From CAXBCP01 sp047638395 (lineage in GTDB: Bacteria; Pseudomonadota; Alphaproteobacteria; MPNO01; UBA830), in assembly GCA_047638395.1 (NCBI GenBank), contig JBLIMV010000007.1:113525-177524 (forward strand): 64,000 bases of DNA. Reading direction: 5' to 3'. The number at the start of each line of letters is the position of its first letter. Positions within the stretch are counted from its first letter, which is position 1. Under the pieces are notes generated by a model, which ran no database searches, had not been told where the DNA came from, and worked only from the letters and a program-made list of their open reading frames with translations. Shown piece after piece: positions 50,756 through 59,900 of the stretch. Made by a program: the position numbers and the translations under genes.

Positions 50756-52450
50756 TCAGGCTGGGAAGCCAAGGAGACGGCGCTGGCTACGCCATTCGAG
50801 AGGCAGTTCGCCGATCCGCATAAGGCGCCTGGGCGTGAGCTCAATTGGCTGACACCCGTCGAGGACAGCCTTGACGATATCAGGCGCCAGGAAGGCGAGC
50901 CGGATAATGCGACTGACCTCGCTAGGACTGATCCCGCCGTCGCGCGCGATCTGGCGCGCGGAGCCAAATTCCCCTGCTGCCAGCTGGTCGCGCCAACGAT
51001 GGGCCTGGGACAGCAGGGCGATCAAGCTCTCGTCGGGTGCCGCGACTTCACCTTGCGTAGCCGACATGATCAGCTTCGCCTCGACGCCGCGCCGCTTCAG
51101 CGCAACCGGGACAGTGAGGTCAATCAGCCCTTCTTGATGCGTTGCGCTGTCGCGATTTTTCTCCAGGATCAATCTGGCGAGCCCGGAGCGGGTAAGCGCG
51201 ATAAGGATCGAGCCAGGGTGAAGCGTCACCCGATGGAGGAGCCGGCGCAGCAACTGAATTTGGTGCTCGCGTTGTTCATCCTCCATATCACGTGCGGCCG
51301 CCACAGCGCGATGCAAGACGGTGCGCAGGCGGTCGGGGTCCATGCCAGCCAATTCCAGCGCATCGACAACGCGAATCCCGTCTCTCAGGAAGTCGACAAC
51401 CGCCCGGGTGACCGCGCCATCGAGTTCACTCGCCGGCAGGCGCCATCCGCCATCGGTCGAAGTGGTCCTGTGAATCAGACGCTTTGAGATGTAGTAGCGA
51501 TAGCGGCGGCCCTTTTTGCTGGCATGGGTCGGACACATCCGATCGCCCGTCTCGTCGTAAACCAGTCCGGTCAGTAAGCTTGGGGACTTGGTGTTGGTCG
51601 GTGATTGTCTCCGAGCGATATTGTCATCCAAACGGCTTCGGACGGACTCGAAGACTTTCCGGTCGATGATGGCATCGTGCTGACCCGGGTAGGTGACTCC
51701 CTTATGGGCGATCTCGCCGACATAGATTGGATTGGTTAGGAGCTGGTATAGATGCCCGCGGGTAAAGTTCTGTCCGCCGGTCGATTGACCGTCGCTGCGA
51801 ATACGCCGCTTCGTGACGAGCCCGAGACGGCCCGATTCCTCAACGATCTTCTTCACCGTCCCGTGCTCGAGATAGAGGCGGAACAGGGCCCTTGCGGTCT
51901 CCGCCTCGGTCTTGTTCACCACCAGCTTCTTGTCCCGAACATCGTAGCCGAGCGGCGGCAGCCCGCCCATCCACATTCCCTTCTTCTTGGAGGCCGCGAT
52001 CTTGTCGCGGATACGCTCCGACGTGACCTCGCGCTCAAACTGGGCAAAGGAGAGCAGCATGTTCAGCGTGAGCCGGCCCATGGAAGTGCTGGTGTTGAAC
52101 TGCTGGGTCACAGAGACGAACGATACGCCCGCCGCATCGAACACATCGACGATCTTGGCGAAGTCGGCGAGAGACCGTGTTAATCTGTCCACCTTGTAGA
52201 CGACGACCAGATCGATTTTGCCCTTTTCGATATCGACCAGAAGGGTCCGCAATGCCGGGCGCTCCAGTGTGCCCCCGGAAAGCCCGCCGTCATCATAGCG
52301 TTTGGACAATGCTACCCACCCGACCCCGCGCTGGGACAGGATGTATGATTCACTGGCCTCGCGCTGCGCATCGAGGGAGTTGAATTCCTGTTCCAGGCCT
52401 TCATCGGATGACTTCCGCGTATAGATCGCGCATCTGATCTTGCCGCTCAT
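50756..52450 (-). CDS. Large serine recombinase
   Basis: A 564-residue site-specific recombinase of the large serine (resolvase/invertase) group. The catalytic domain begins CAIYTRKSSDEGLEQEFNSL, with the nucleophile Ser in RKSS, then VVVYKVDRLTRS and FAQFEREVTSERIRDKI. Next are the recombinase domain (PPLGYDVRDKKLVVN, residues about 170-270) and a zinc-ribbon region (CPTHASKKGRRYRYYI). The C-terminal region ends in a helix-turn-helix-like ISPSEVSRIIRLAFLAPDIV. The start ATG at 52450 overlaps the stop of the DUF2924 gene by four bases. Confidence 0.93.
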   Translation of the reverse strand: MSGKIRCAIYTRKSSDEGLEQEFNSLDAQREASESYILSQRGVGWVALSKRYDDGGLSGGTLERPALRTLLVDIEKGKIDLVVVYKVDRLTRSLADFAKIVDVFDAAGVSFVSVTQQFNTSTSMGRLTLNMLLSFAQFEREVTSERIRDKIAASKKKGMWMGGLPPLGYDVRDKKLVVNKTEAETARALFRLYLEHGTVKKIVEESGRLGLVTKRRIRSDGQSTGGQNFTRGHLYQLLTNPIYVGEIAHKGVTYPGQHDAIIDRKVFESVRSRLDDNIARRQSPTNTKSPSLLTGLVYDETGDRMCPTHASKKGRRYRYYISKRLIHRTTSTDGGWRLPASELDGAVTRAVVDFLRDGIRVVDALELAGMDPDRLRTVLHRAVAAARDMEDEQREHQIQLLRRLLHRVTLHPGSILIALTRSGLARLILEKNRDSATHQEGLIDLTVPVALKRRGVEAKLIMSATQGEVAAPDESLIALLSQAHRWRDQLAAGEFGSARQIARDGGISPSEVSRIIRLAFLAPDIVKAVLDGCQPIELTPRRLMRIGELPLEWRSQRRLLGFPA

Positions 52451-52890
52451 ATCCCGAAGAACCTCGGGCCGGACCAGCGGGCGCCGGTGATGACGCGGGC
52501 GACCTGTGACAGCGAGGCGTAATGCTTGCTGTCGAACAGAAACCCGGTTTTGAGGACATCGACGGTATAAATCCGCCCATGCCATTCCCGGACCAGACGG
52601 GATCCTTTTGGCGGGCCCTTTGATCGGACTGGCCGAGGGACTGGAGACGCCCCATTTTTTGTCGGTCTGGTGCGTCGCTGAAGCTTGCGCCGTATAGCGG
52701 GATCGAGGCCGCCGAAAGTCTGAGACTGCAGATGCCAGGCTGCGGCATATTCGAGCAGGGGGCGACTTAGGCCTTTGGGCGGCGGCTGGCCGTAAGCCTC
52801 CGTCCATCGCTCGGCAAGAACCGCTCGCGAGAGTTCCGGGATGGCGGCAAGTTCGTTCGCCACGTCTTCTGGTCTGAGTGAGCTCCGCAT
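52447..52890 (-). CDS. DUF2924-domain protein
   Basis: A 147-residue protein of the DUF2924 family: ELSRAVLAERWTEAYGQPPP at the start, LLEYAAAWHLQSQTFGGLDP in the middle, and GSRLVREWHGRIYTVDVL plus YASLSQVARVITGARWSGPRFFG at the end. Its function is unknown. In alphaproteobacterial islands it is typically encoded just upstream of a large serine recombinase, as here with an ATGA overlap, so it may assist recombination or DNA binding. Confidence 0.9.
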   Translation of the reverse strand: MRSSLRPEDVANELAAIPELSRAVLAERWTEAYGQPPPKGLSRPLLEYAAAWHLQSQTFGGLDPAIRRKLQRRTRPTKNGASPVPRPVRSKGPPKGSRLVREWHGRIYTVDVLKTGFLFDSKHYASLSQVARVITGARWSGPRFFGI

Positions 52891-52913
52891 GGTCGGAACC
52901 TTCCCGCGCCCGA

Positions 52914-53474
52914 TCAGCCGTGTTCCGCGATGCTATAAACCCGACCGCGATCCTCGATGATGTCGCTTTCGACGGTCAGCTCAAGTTTTTTCCTGAGCGT
53001 ACCGCTGATAGCGCCGCGGATCGAATGCGGCTGCCAGCCGATGGCATCGACTATCTCGTCGATAGTAGCTCCATTCTTCCGGCGCAGGAGATCGATCAGG
53101 ACCGCCTGCTTCGTGCCCTGCCGGATACTGGTCAGTGACGTCTCGGTCCCGGTCTGACGGCCGGGTGCGGGCCGACGATTCCGGGCCTTACGCTTTATTG
53201 GCAGTGTCTTCGCCGCAGCGGCACCGATCGATTTCAGGCCGGCTCCCGTGATGATCAGTGTGAGCCGGCTGCCGTTCTCACCCGCGCGCCAGGCCTTATC
53301 GCCGCGGGCCGCAGGTTGCTCGTCGATCAGGCTTCGCTTGATGAGGCTTTTGACGGCCTTCGTGGCCGAGGCCTCATTGGCCTTGAGGGACTTTGCCAGG
53401 GGCAGGACCGCGCCGCCGTCGCGCTTTGCAGCGGTCGATAGGATAACGAGTTGAGTGTCGGTGAGCTTGGGCAT
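52914..53474 (-). CDS. DUF3489-domain protein
   Basis: A 186-residue protein with DUF3489 at the C-terminus (GTKQAVLIDLLRRKNGATIDEIVDAIGWQPHSIRGAISG, in two blocks), a winged-helix-like fold, and a second helix-turn-helix-like part at the N-terminus (LTDTQLVILSTAAKRDGGAV). A basic linker connects them. I start at the ATG at 53474, where homology begins. It heads the DUF3489-DUF2924-recombinase operon and may regulate it. Confidence 0.88.
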   Translation of the reverse strand: MPKLTDTQLVILSTAAKRDGGAVLPLAKSLKANEASATKAVKSLIKRSLIDEQPAARGDKAWRAGENGSRLTLIITGAGLKSIGAAAAKTLPIKRKARNRRPAPGRQTGTETSLTSIRQGTKQAVLIDLLRRKNGATIDEIVDAIGWQPHSIRGAISGTLRKKLELTVESDIIEDRGRVYSIAEHG

Positions 53475-53692
53475 AATGGCCTCCTGAGGTGAATTGCGCC
53501 GCTTTAATCGCGGCGCTCCCACTACCCACAGCCCCGCCGGCGGGGCCGATCGGGGCGGGGGTGGGCCGGAGGCGGCCCTTCGCTTCATGACACCAAGCAA
53601 CGCTTCGTTTGCGACGGAAGTCCAGTTCTTTCAGCGGGGGTGTATTTAGGCCCTGTCTGGGGCGTTTTCCAGGCCCGGACGTGCGAGGCCCA

Positions 53693-54112
53693 TATCAACG
53701 GCGGGCCGTCGATCACGAGGGCGAAGTACTGGATGTTTTTGCGACGAAACGGCGGGATCGCAAGGCAGCGCTTCAGTTTCTGAAGCGCGCGATGAAACGT
53801 TATGGTCAACCCAGGGTGATTGTTACGGATCGCCTGCGATCGTACCGGGCAGCGATGAACGTGATCGGGAATGCCGCTGACCAGGAGTGTGGCCGGTGGC
53901 TCAACAACCGGGCGGAAAACTCGTATCAGCCGTTTCGTCGACGGGAAGGGGCGATGTCGAAGTTCAGGGACGTGAAGACCCTGCAGAAGTTTGCCTCAAT
54001 TCACGCCTTGATCCACAATCATTTCAATCTCGAACGTCGTCTCAACCGCTGCGAAACCTTCAAAGAATATCGCGCTGCCGCGTTGACCGAATGGCGCCAA
54101 CTGGCGGCGTGA
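53693..54112 (+). pseudogene. IS6-family transposase, C-terminal fragment
   Basis: About 140 residues of an IS6-type DDE transposase: YQRRAVDHEGEVLDVFATKR, PRVIVTDRLRSYRAAM (second catalytic Asp) and NNRAENSYQPFRRRE (catalytic Glu), then the typical tail FASIHALIHNHFNLERRLNR. The N-terminal helix-turn-helix and first catalytic Asp are missing; upstream reading has no similarity. The element is therefore inactive. It marks the right side of the recombinase operon. Confidence 0.85.
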
Positions 54113-54270
54113 GATCCGCATCATCTGGATATTCGGAAGCTGGTTTGCATTGGTCTGACACCACCGGAAACAGTTAGATAGCGACCCCAATAGTCGCGGC
54201 CTCTTTATCTGCTTTCACAAGGTCGCCAGACCCTGTAAGCATCGCAATCTTCGCAGTTTTGGGACAAATC

Positions 54271-54816
54271 ATGGCGCAAAATGCCACCATTTACAAAGTT
54301 GAGCTTTCGGTCTCCGACATGGATCGTCACTATTATGAGACCCATAAATTGACCGTGGCAAAGCATCCATCTGAGACGGATGAACGGATGATGGTGCGCA
54401 TTGTCGCCTTTGCGCTAAATGCCCATGAGAATCTGGAAATGACTAAGGGACTGTCAACGGATGACGAGCCCGACATTTGGCAGAAAAGCTTGAACGGCGC
54501 GCTTGATATGTGGGTGGCCCTAGGGCTTCCCAGCGAGAAGGTGATGCGTCAATCCTGTGGTAAGGCCGGCAAGGTGATTGTCTATCCTTATGGCGGCAGG
54601 ACGGCCGAGATCTGGTGGGACAAGATCAAAAACAGCACCACCCGTTTTAAGAATCTTCAAGTGATAAATTTTTCCGAGAAAGACACAGGCGAACTGGCAA
54701 AACTGGCAAGCCGCGCGATGAGGATCCAGATCAATATTCAGGACGGCGATGTGATGGTCAGTGTAGGTGATCGCATCGTCTACATGACCCCGCTCAAATG
54801 GAAGAGTGCTGCGTAA
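54271..54816 (+). CDS. YaeQ-family protein
   Basis: A 181-residue protein of the YaeQ family: ATIYKVELSVSDMDRHYYETHKLTVAKHPSETDERMMVR (in blocks), LSTDDEPDIWQKS and AEIWWDKIKN, the family hallmarks, with a PD-(D/E)XK-nuclease-like fold. E. coli YaeQ was once linked to RfaH-like haemolysin suppression, but its role is unsettled. ATG at 54271 is used rather than a TTG four codons upstream. It lies among IS remnants, so it may have come with the island. Confidence 0.88.
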   Translation: MAQNATIYKVELSVSDMDRHYYETHKLTVAKHPSETDERMMVRIVAFALNAHENLEMTKGLSTDDEPDIWQKSLNGALDMWVALGLPSEKVMRQSCGKAGKVIVYPYGGRTAEIWWDKIKNSTTRFKNLQVINFSEKDTGELAKLASRAMRIQINIQDGDVMVSVGDRIVYMTPLKWKSAA

Positions 54817-55029
54817 ATCACGCGGGCTCGCCGCAAAGCCGGACTTGGGCATTGTAAGAGCAAAACGGCTTGAGGCAGAAAGGGCCGTTCTCTAGCCTCG
54901 ACGGATGAGAAATCCCTTCCGCTATCGGGGGTAATCCAGACGCATTCGAAGGGTGGTCAAAAGGACCGCTATTGACCCAGAGCGGACATTCAGCAGCTTC
55001 GGCGGAAACGTCTGATTTCAGGTGTCACC
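54817..55029. other. Gap with a small hairpin repeat
   Basis: No gene is seen. Near 54961-54990 a short imperfect inverted repeat (GGACCGCT ... AGCGGACAT) occurs; a degenerate copy (GGTCCGCT ... AGCGAACAT) lies near 55573-55600. Confidence 0.4.
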
Positions 55030-55259
55030 TCAACCGATCGACGCAACACACGCGTTAAATCTGTCTGCCGGCGTTTCGAACGCCAACGTCTTGCGAGACC
55101 GCTCGTTCAGTTGCCGCGCCACCTTGTTGAGATGTGCCTGCGAGTATACCGACCAGTCGGTGCCCTTGGGGAAGTACTGCCGGAGCAGACCATTGGTGTT
55201 CTCGTTCGATCCCCGTTGCCACGGGCTCTGCGGATCGCAGAAGTAAACATCGATGTCGG
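55030..55259 (-). pseudogene. IS30-family transposase, C-terminal fragment
   Basis: Read on the minus strand, the frame gives VYFCDPQSPWQRGSNENTNG, LLRQYFPKGTDWSVYSQAHL and RSRKTLAFETPADRFNA up to a stop at 55030-55032, the characteristic C-terminus of IS30 transposases including the catalytic Glu in NEN. The rest of the gene upstream of about 55259 is absent, so it is a dead remnant of about 75 codons. Confidence 0.85.
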
Positions 55260-55615
55260 TTGAGCCAACACACGACCCGCGGGGTAAGAGCCCTAACGCG
55301 TGGTTGTGGAGGCTTGATCTCTCGCCCTCCGGTGTATTCTTTGAGGTGGCGTCAGATCATGTTGGTGTCGTCAATTCAATTTTGCCGGTGGCCACTGCGC
55401 GGGTCCAACTCCAGAGTGCCTGGTTCAGTGCTGTCACTCAGAACAGGCACGGCCCGTGGTTCAGTTATTTCTACGGGGAGAAAAGCGGTCCCGGCTTCCG
55501 GTGGCTCCCGATCCGCGAAGCGCAGCCCCTACAGCTAGTTGAACACTTGGTTCGCGTTGACATCTTATCAGGTCCGCTTCTGCCCCATAGCGAACATGAA
55601 GAAACTCAAAAGTGA
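55253..55615 (+). CDS. Hypothetical small protein next to an IS30 remnant
   Basis: An open frame of 120 residues from an ATG inside the edge of the IS30 remnant. The translation (SPSGVFFEVASDHVGVVNSI, WFSYFYGEKSGPGFRW) is moderately hydrophobic, with plausible protein composition but no family I know, no clear ribosome-binding site and weak third-position GC preference. It may be a fragment of a gene cut by the IS element or spurious. Confidence 0.35.
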   Translation: MSVEPTHDPRGKSPNAWLWRLDLSPSGVFFEVASDHVGVVNSILPVATARVQLQSAWFSAVTQNRHGPWFSYFYGEKSGPGFRWLPIREAQPLQLVEHLVRVDILSGPLLPHSEHEETQK

Positions 55616-55639
55616 TTGTGTTTCAATTGTTCTAGGCAA

Positions 55640-56149
55640 TCACCGAGACAAGGAATTTGCTTCGCACTCGGATTGAGGATGCCTGAGGAAGTCCTGCACG
55701 CCTAAAATCATGTTCACCTTCGCGCCATCGTCACTCAAGGGCATTAGCAAAACCATATTGTTAACGTATTTGTTTGAATAGCTGCCCCACGCGCGATAAG
55801 ATTCTCTATAGAACAAGACAGCTTCGTCCCTAACGTGCCTGAATGTCGTCAAGACATTTTCTGACCGGTCCCCCATAACTTCTCGTGGCGTTTTATCCTT
55901 AAACATACCGAGTTGGTATTTTTCTTCGATCATTGTACCTGCGACCTGATAACGAAATTCGCCGTTATCGTCCGCAACCACAATAAACGTGATGGGCAAA
56001 ATTCTTGGAATTTCCATCGGGTCAAACGCACTCCGTGAGGGCATCCCGTTTTCTGTGGAAATTTTTTTCCAATAATCAAACGCCTGTATCAGCGACTTAC
56101 TGGTTATTTGGGATCTTATCTTTTTTGAATTTCCGAATATTTCGAGCAT
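55640..56149 (-). CDS. PAS_5-domain protein
   Basis: A 169-residue protein with a single PAS_5-type domain: ALFDYW-like AFDYWKKISTENGMPSRSAFDPMEI (in blocks), ILPITFIVVADDNGEFRYQVAGTMIEEKYQ, and YVNNMVLLMPLSDDGAKVNMILG near the end. Alphaproteobacteria carry many such stand-alone proteins of unknown ligand. The gene is AT-richer than its surroundings, in line with an island location. Confidence 0.85.
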   Translation of the reverse strand: MLEIFGNSKKIRSQITSKSLIQAFDYWKKISTENGMPSRSAFDPMEIPRILPITFIVVADDNGEFRYQVAGTMIEEKYQLGMFKDKTPREVMGDRSENVLTTFRHVRDEAVLFYRESYRAWGSYSNKYVNNMVLLMPLSDDGAKVNMILGVQDFLRHPQSECEANSLSR

Positions 56150-56933
56150 TTTTATTTTCCGAGATGGCTCACGGACGACCGGTTCACATTCCCTTCGATT
56201 ATTTAGGCATCAAGAAAGCTCGGCTCCAAAAGCTATATAGAACCGCCAATAGTAAGTTGCCGCAGGTGGGCATCAGGCAGCGTTCTTGCGTCGTGTGGAA
56301 CCGGGACCTACGAGACCATTGCCAATACAGCACCATGGCGCTGAACCTACGAAAGGCGCGGCGTAGAGCGATTTCGGAATGGGGAGAAGATACGACGCGG
56401 CATCGAGGCGACAAAACCAGCATTAATAATCCTGACTACTGTAGCTCTAAATCACTTCTCCGTCTTACGGAGCAATAACCGTGCCAGTTTTCAACATCGT
56501 TAACTTTCAATAGCTTAGGCCATAGGCCCAGCATCCTGAATCTCCTAATTGTAACATATCGAGACAATTTGAAGATATTTTGAGAATATTCGCTTCTGGC
56601 TATAAGCGGACAAATTTACACTTGGCTGAAAATGGCGGTTTCAAAAACCGTCGTGTGCTTAGGAGTGCCGAGGATTCGGAATTCCGGGAGGTGAAGCCCC
56701 CGTAAAAATTCGTCTCGGTCCACACTTCAATCCACAACCACTTCAATCTCGACCGCCACCTCAATAGCTGAGAAACTTTCAAAGACGATTGATCAGCCGC
56801 GCTGGCCAAATAGCATTAGCCAGCGGCATAAAGCTCGCATCCGGCGGAAGTCGGGAGACGAGTTCGCATTAAGCTGACAACACCGCGCTGCCTGGTAACA
56901 ACACTGATTGCGGGGTTCTATCCGCCAGGCGGC
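56150..56933. other. Gene-poor region of low GC
   Basis: Nearly 800 bp between the PAS_5 gene and the end of the giant adhesin gene. Open frames of up to about 150 codons exist but none looks like a protein. The only recognisable item is a short IS6 remnant near 56722-56806. Composition is well below the surrounding GC. Confidence 0.55.
56722..56806 (+). pseudogene. Short IS6-family transposase remnant
   Basis: The bases resemble 54000-54085 of the larger IS6 fragment: both read I-H-N-H-F-N-L-(E/D)-R followed by a shared AAACTTTCAAAG/AAACCTTCAAAG block. Here the frame is interrupted by stops. It is a second, more decayed copy. Confidence 0.6.
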
Positions 56934-59900
56934 CTAGTACTCGATCTTCTCCAGTCCATCGAAGGCGATCTGGCTGCCATCGTCCAGCGTGATGGTACCG
57001 GCTGCATCGTCGGTCAGCGTCATGCTGCTGCCGTCGTCGCCCGCGACCGAACCCGTGGTCAACTCGACTGTCCAGCCACCACCGACTGCCGAGGCATCCG
57101 CGTTCAATAGCTGCAGGGTATCGGTCCACCCGCCACCGGCACCGCCATGGACAGTATCCATGGTGCCGCCTTCGCCCATGATGAAGCGATCGCTGCCGTC
57201 GCCGCCGGTGAGCTCGTTCACGGACCCATTGCCGGTAAACGTGTCGTTATTTGCCGACCCGATCAGGTTTTCGATATTCGTCAGCGTGTCCGTATCGCCG
57301 GTGCCGTCCGTTGCGGTTCCCGTGTGCAGGTTGGCCGTCACGCCGGCGGCAGCGCCGTCATAGGTGACGGTGTCCGTACCTGCGCCGCCGGTCAGGATGT
57401 CATCGCCCGAACCGCCCTGCAGCAGGTCGTCGCCGGTACCGCCGGTGAGCGTATCGGCACCCGCACCGCCATAGAGCGTGTCATCGCCATCTCCGCCGGA
57501 GAGGATGTCGTTGCCGGCGTTGCCCGTCAGGATGTTGTCAGCGTCGTTGCCGGTGATATTGTCGACACCGGTTCCGCCAATCACGTTTTCGATGCCGGAG
57601 ACTGTATCGACATCGCTGGAGCCGGTTTCGTTCCCTGTGCCGGCGGCAAGATCGACGGTTGTACCCGCCGTATTGCCGGCATAGGTTAACGTATCCGTGC
57701 CGGCCCCGCCGGATATGACATCGGCACCTGTGCCCCCGGAAAGCGTGTCATCGCCTTCGCCGCCATATAGGAAGTCGTCTCCCTGTTTGCCGGTGAGGGT
57801 GTCGTTCCCGGCACCGCCGTCGATCATGTCGCTTCCGACAGTGCCGGTCAGCGTGTCATCACCCGCCGTGCCGCTCACGAGGTCGTGTCCGCTAACGCCA
57901 GCATTATAGATATCATTGATCGTATTAGAATCGAGTTGGGTATCGAAGATCGCGAATTCTGAGATCTGACCGTCGAAGAAACCTTGGAGGTTTTCCAGAG
58001 CTCCTCCGGTGCTTGAAGTGGTGGAATCCGCGCCGAGTACCCAGGGCTCGTTGTTGCCGTCGATACCCCCGGTAATTGCCGGATCGTTGGCGACCATCGT
58101 GCCATCGACCCAGATTTCGAGACCGTTGGCGCCAAATGTGACGTTGATCTGGTGATTCGTCTCGGGGCTTAGGACATTCGTGGCGTTAAGTGTGCCGCCA
58201 TTGGTGCCCTGGATTCTCACCTCAAGGCCATCGCCGACCACGTCCATATAGAAATGGCCCTCTCCGATACCGGATGCATCACGGGACAGGACGGTTTGCC
58301 AGCTCTGGTCGGTTATGGTGCCGTCATTGTCGACATCATTGACCCAGAGCATCAATTGAATGGTCCCGTCGGTCAGCTGCCAGGCCGGATCGTCGGGGAT
58401 GACCATATAATCGTCAGACCCGTCGAAATCGGTTGCAGCGCCCGAGATATTCGAGAATCCATTGGCCTGGTCGCCGACATCGGTATTGTAAATGGTGGCG
58501 TCGACCCCGCCGACCGTAGCCGACATGGTGTGCGTGCCGACGGTGGCGTTCACCTCGTCCATTTGCCAGTACCCGACCGGATCGTGCGACACGACCTCGG
58601 CCTCGAACGTATTGGTCTGCTCGTTCTGGTCGTTGACGCCGATCGTGTAGGTTTCGTCGTAGGTATTGCCGCCGCCATCAGTAACGCGCACGGTGATGTC
58701 GTGCGATGCGGACGTCTCGTAGTCGAGCGCACTACCATTCGCGACCGTTACTTCGCCGGTGCTGGAATTGATGGTGAAACGACCGCCCGCATTTTGTGTC
58801 AGAGAGTAGGTGAACGTCTCGCCGGAATCGGCGTCGGTCGCCGCCACCGTGCCGACGGAAGTACCGTTGGCCGCGCCTTCGGCGATCTCAACGCTGGTCA
58901 TCTTCAGGTCGGTCGGCGTTTCGTTGACGTTGGTCAGGTTGACCGTCATCACCTCGTCATAGGTCGCCCCGCCCGAATCCGTGACCCGGATCGAGAGGCT
59001 GTGGGATGCCGCCGTCTCGTAATCGAGCAGGCTGCCATCGGCCACCGTTACGACACCTGTGTTGGTATCAACGGCAAACCGCCCGCCCTGGTCGTTGACC
59101 AGCGAATACGTGAATGTCTCGCCCGTATCCTGATCGGTTGCGCTGACGGTGCCCACGGTGGTGCCATTGGCGGCGTTTTCCGCCACGGTATTGGCAGTGA
59201 GCGTCAGATCGGTCGGCGTATCGTTCTCGTCATACAGGTTGATCCTGTGCGTCTTGTCGAACGTATTGCCGGTGGAATCGGTTACCCGGAAGGTAATATC
59301 GTGACCGGTCGCCGTTTCGTAATCGAGCTGCGATTTATCCGCGATCCGGATCGTGCCGTCCGCGTCGATCGAGAACCGGCCGCCTGCGTCGTCCACCATC
59401 GAAAAGGTGAAGGTGTCGCCCGCATCGACGTCGGTAACGTTGACCGAGCCGTTGAGCGCACTGCCGTTCCACCAGGTGTTCTCGCCGACGACAAAGGTCA
59501 GCACGCTGGCGCCGGTCGGGGGATCGCCGGCATCGCCAATACCAATGGTCATCACCTCGTCATAGGTGTTGCCCGCGGAGTCGGTGACGAGGACCGTGAC
59601 GTCGTGACTTGTGTCGGTCTCGAAGTCGATCTGGCTGGCATCGGCTACGGTGACCTGGCCCGTGCCCGGGTCGATAGCAAACCGGCCATTGGCGTCGTCT
59701 ACCAGACTGTAGGCAAAACTGTCGCCTGAATTCGCATCGGTTGTGGACACTGTGCCGACGACGGCCCCATTGGCTGCGTTTTCCAATACCATCGAGGTGT
59801 CTATCTCGAGATCCGTCGGCGCCGCATTGGCCTCTGCGACTGCGTCGCTGCGGGCCGGTGCTGCGGCCTCTTCGACGATTTCCTCAATGATTTCTTCCGT

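Noticed and set aside
50524..53692. Search for a direct repeat of the tRNA 3' end as island attachment site
   Set aside because: I found no second copy of the T-arm/acceptor sequence between the recombinase operon and the adhesin by eye, so no att sites are reported.
56005..56478. Plus-strand frame of 157 codons in the low-GC gap
   Set aside because: It overlaps the PAS_5 gene start on the opposite strand, lacks a ribosome-binding site and shows no protein-like pattern.
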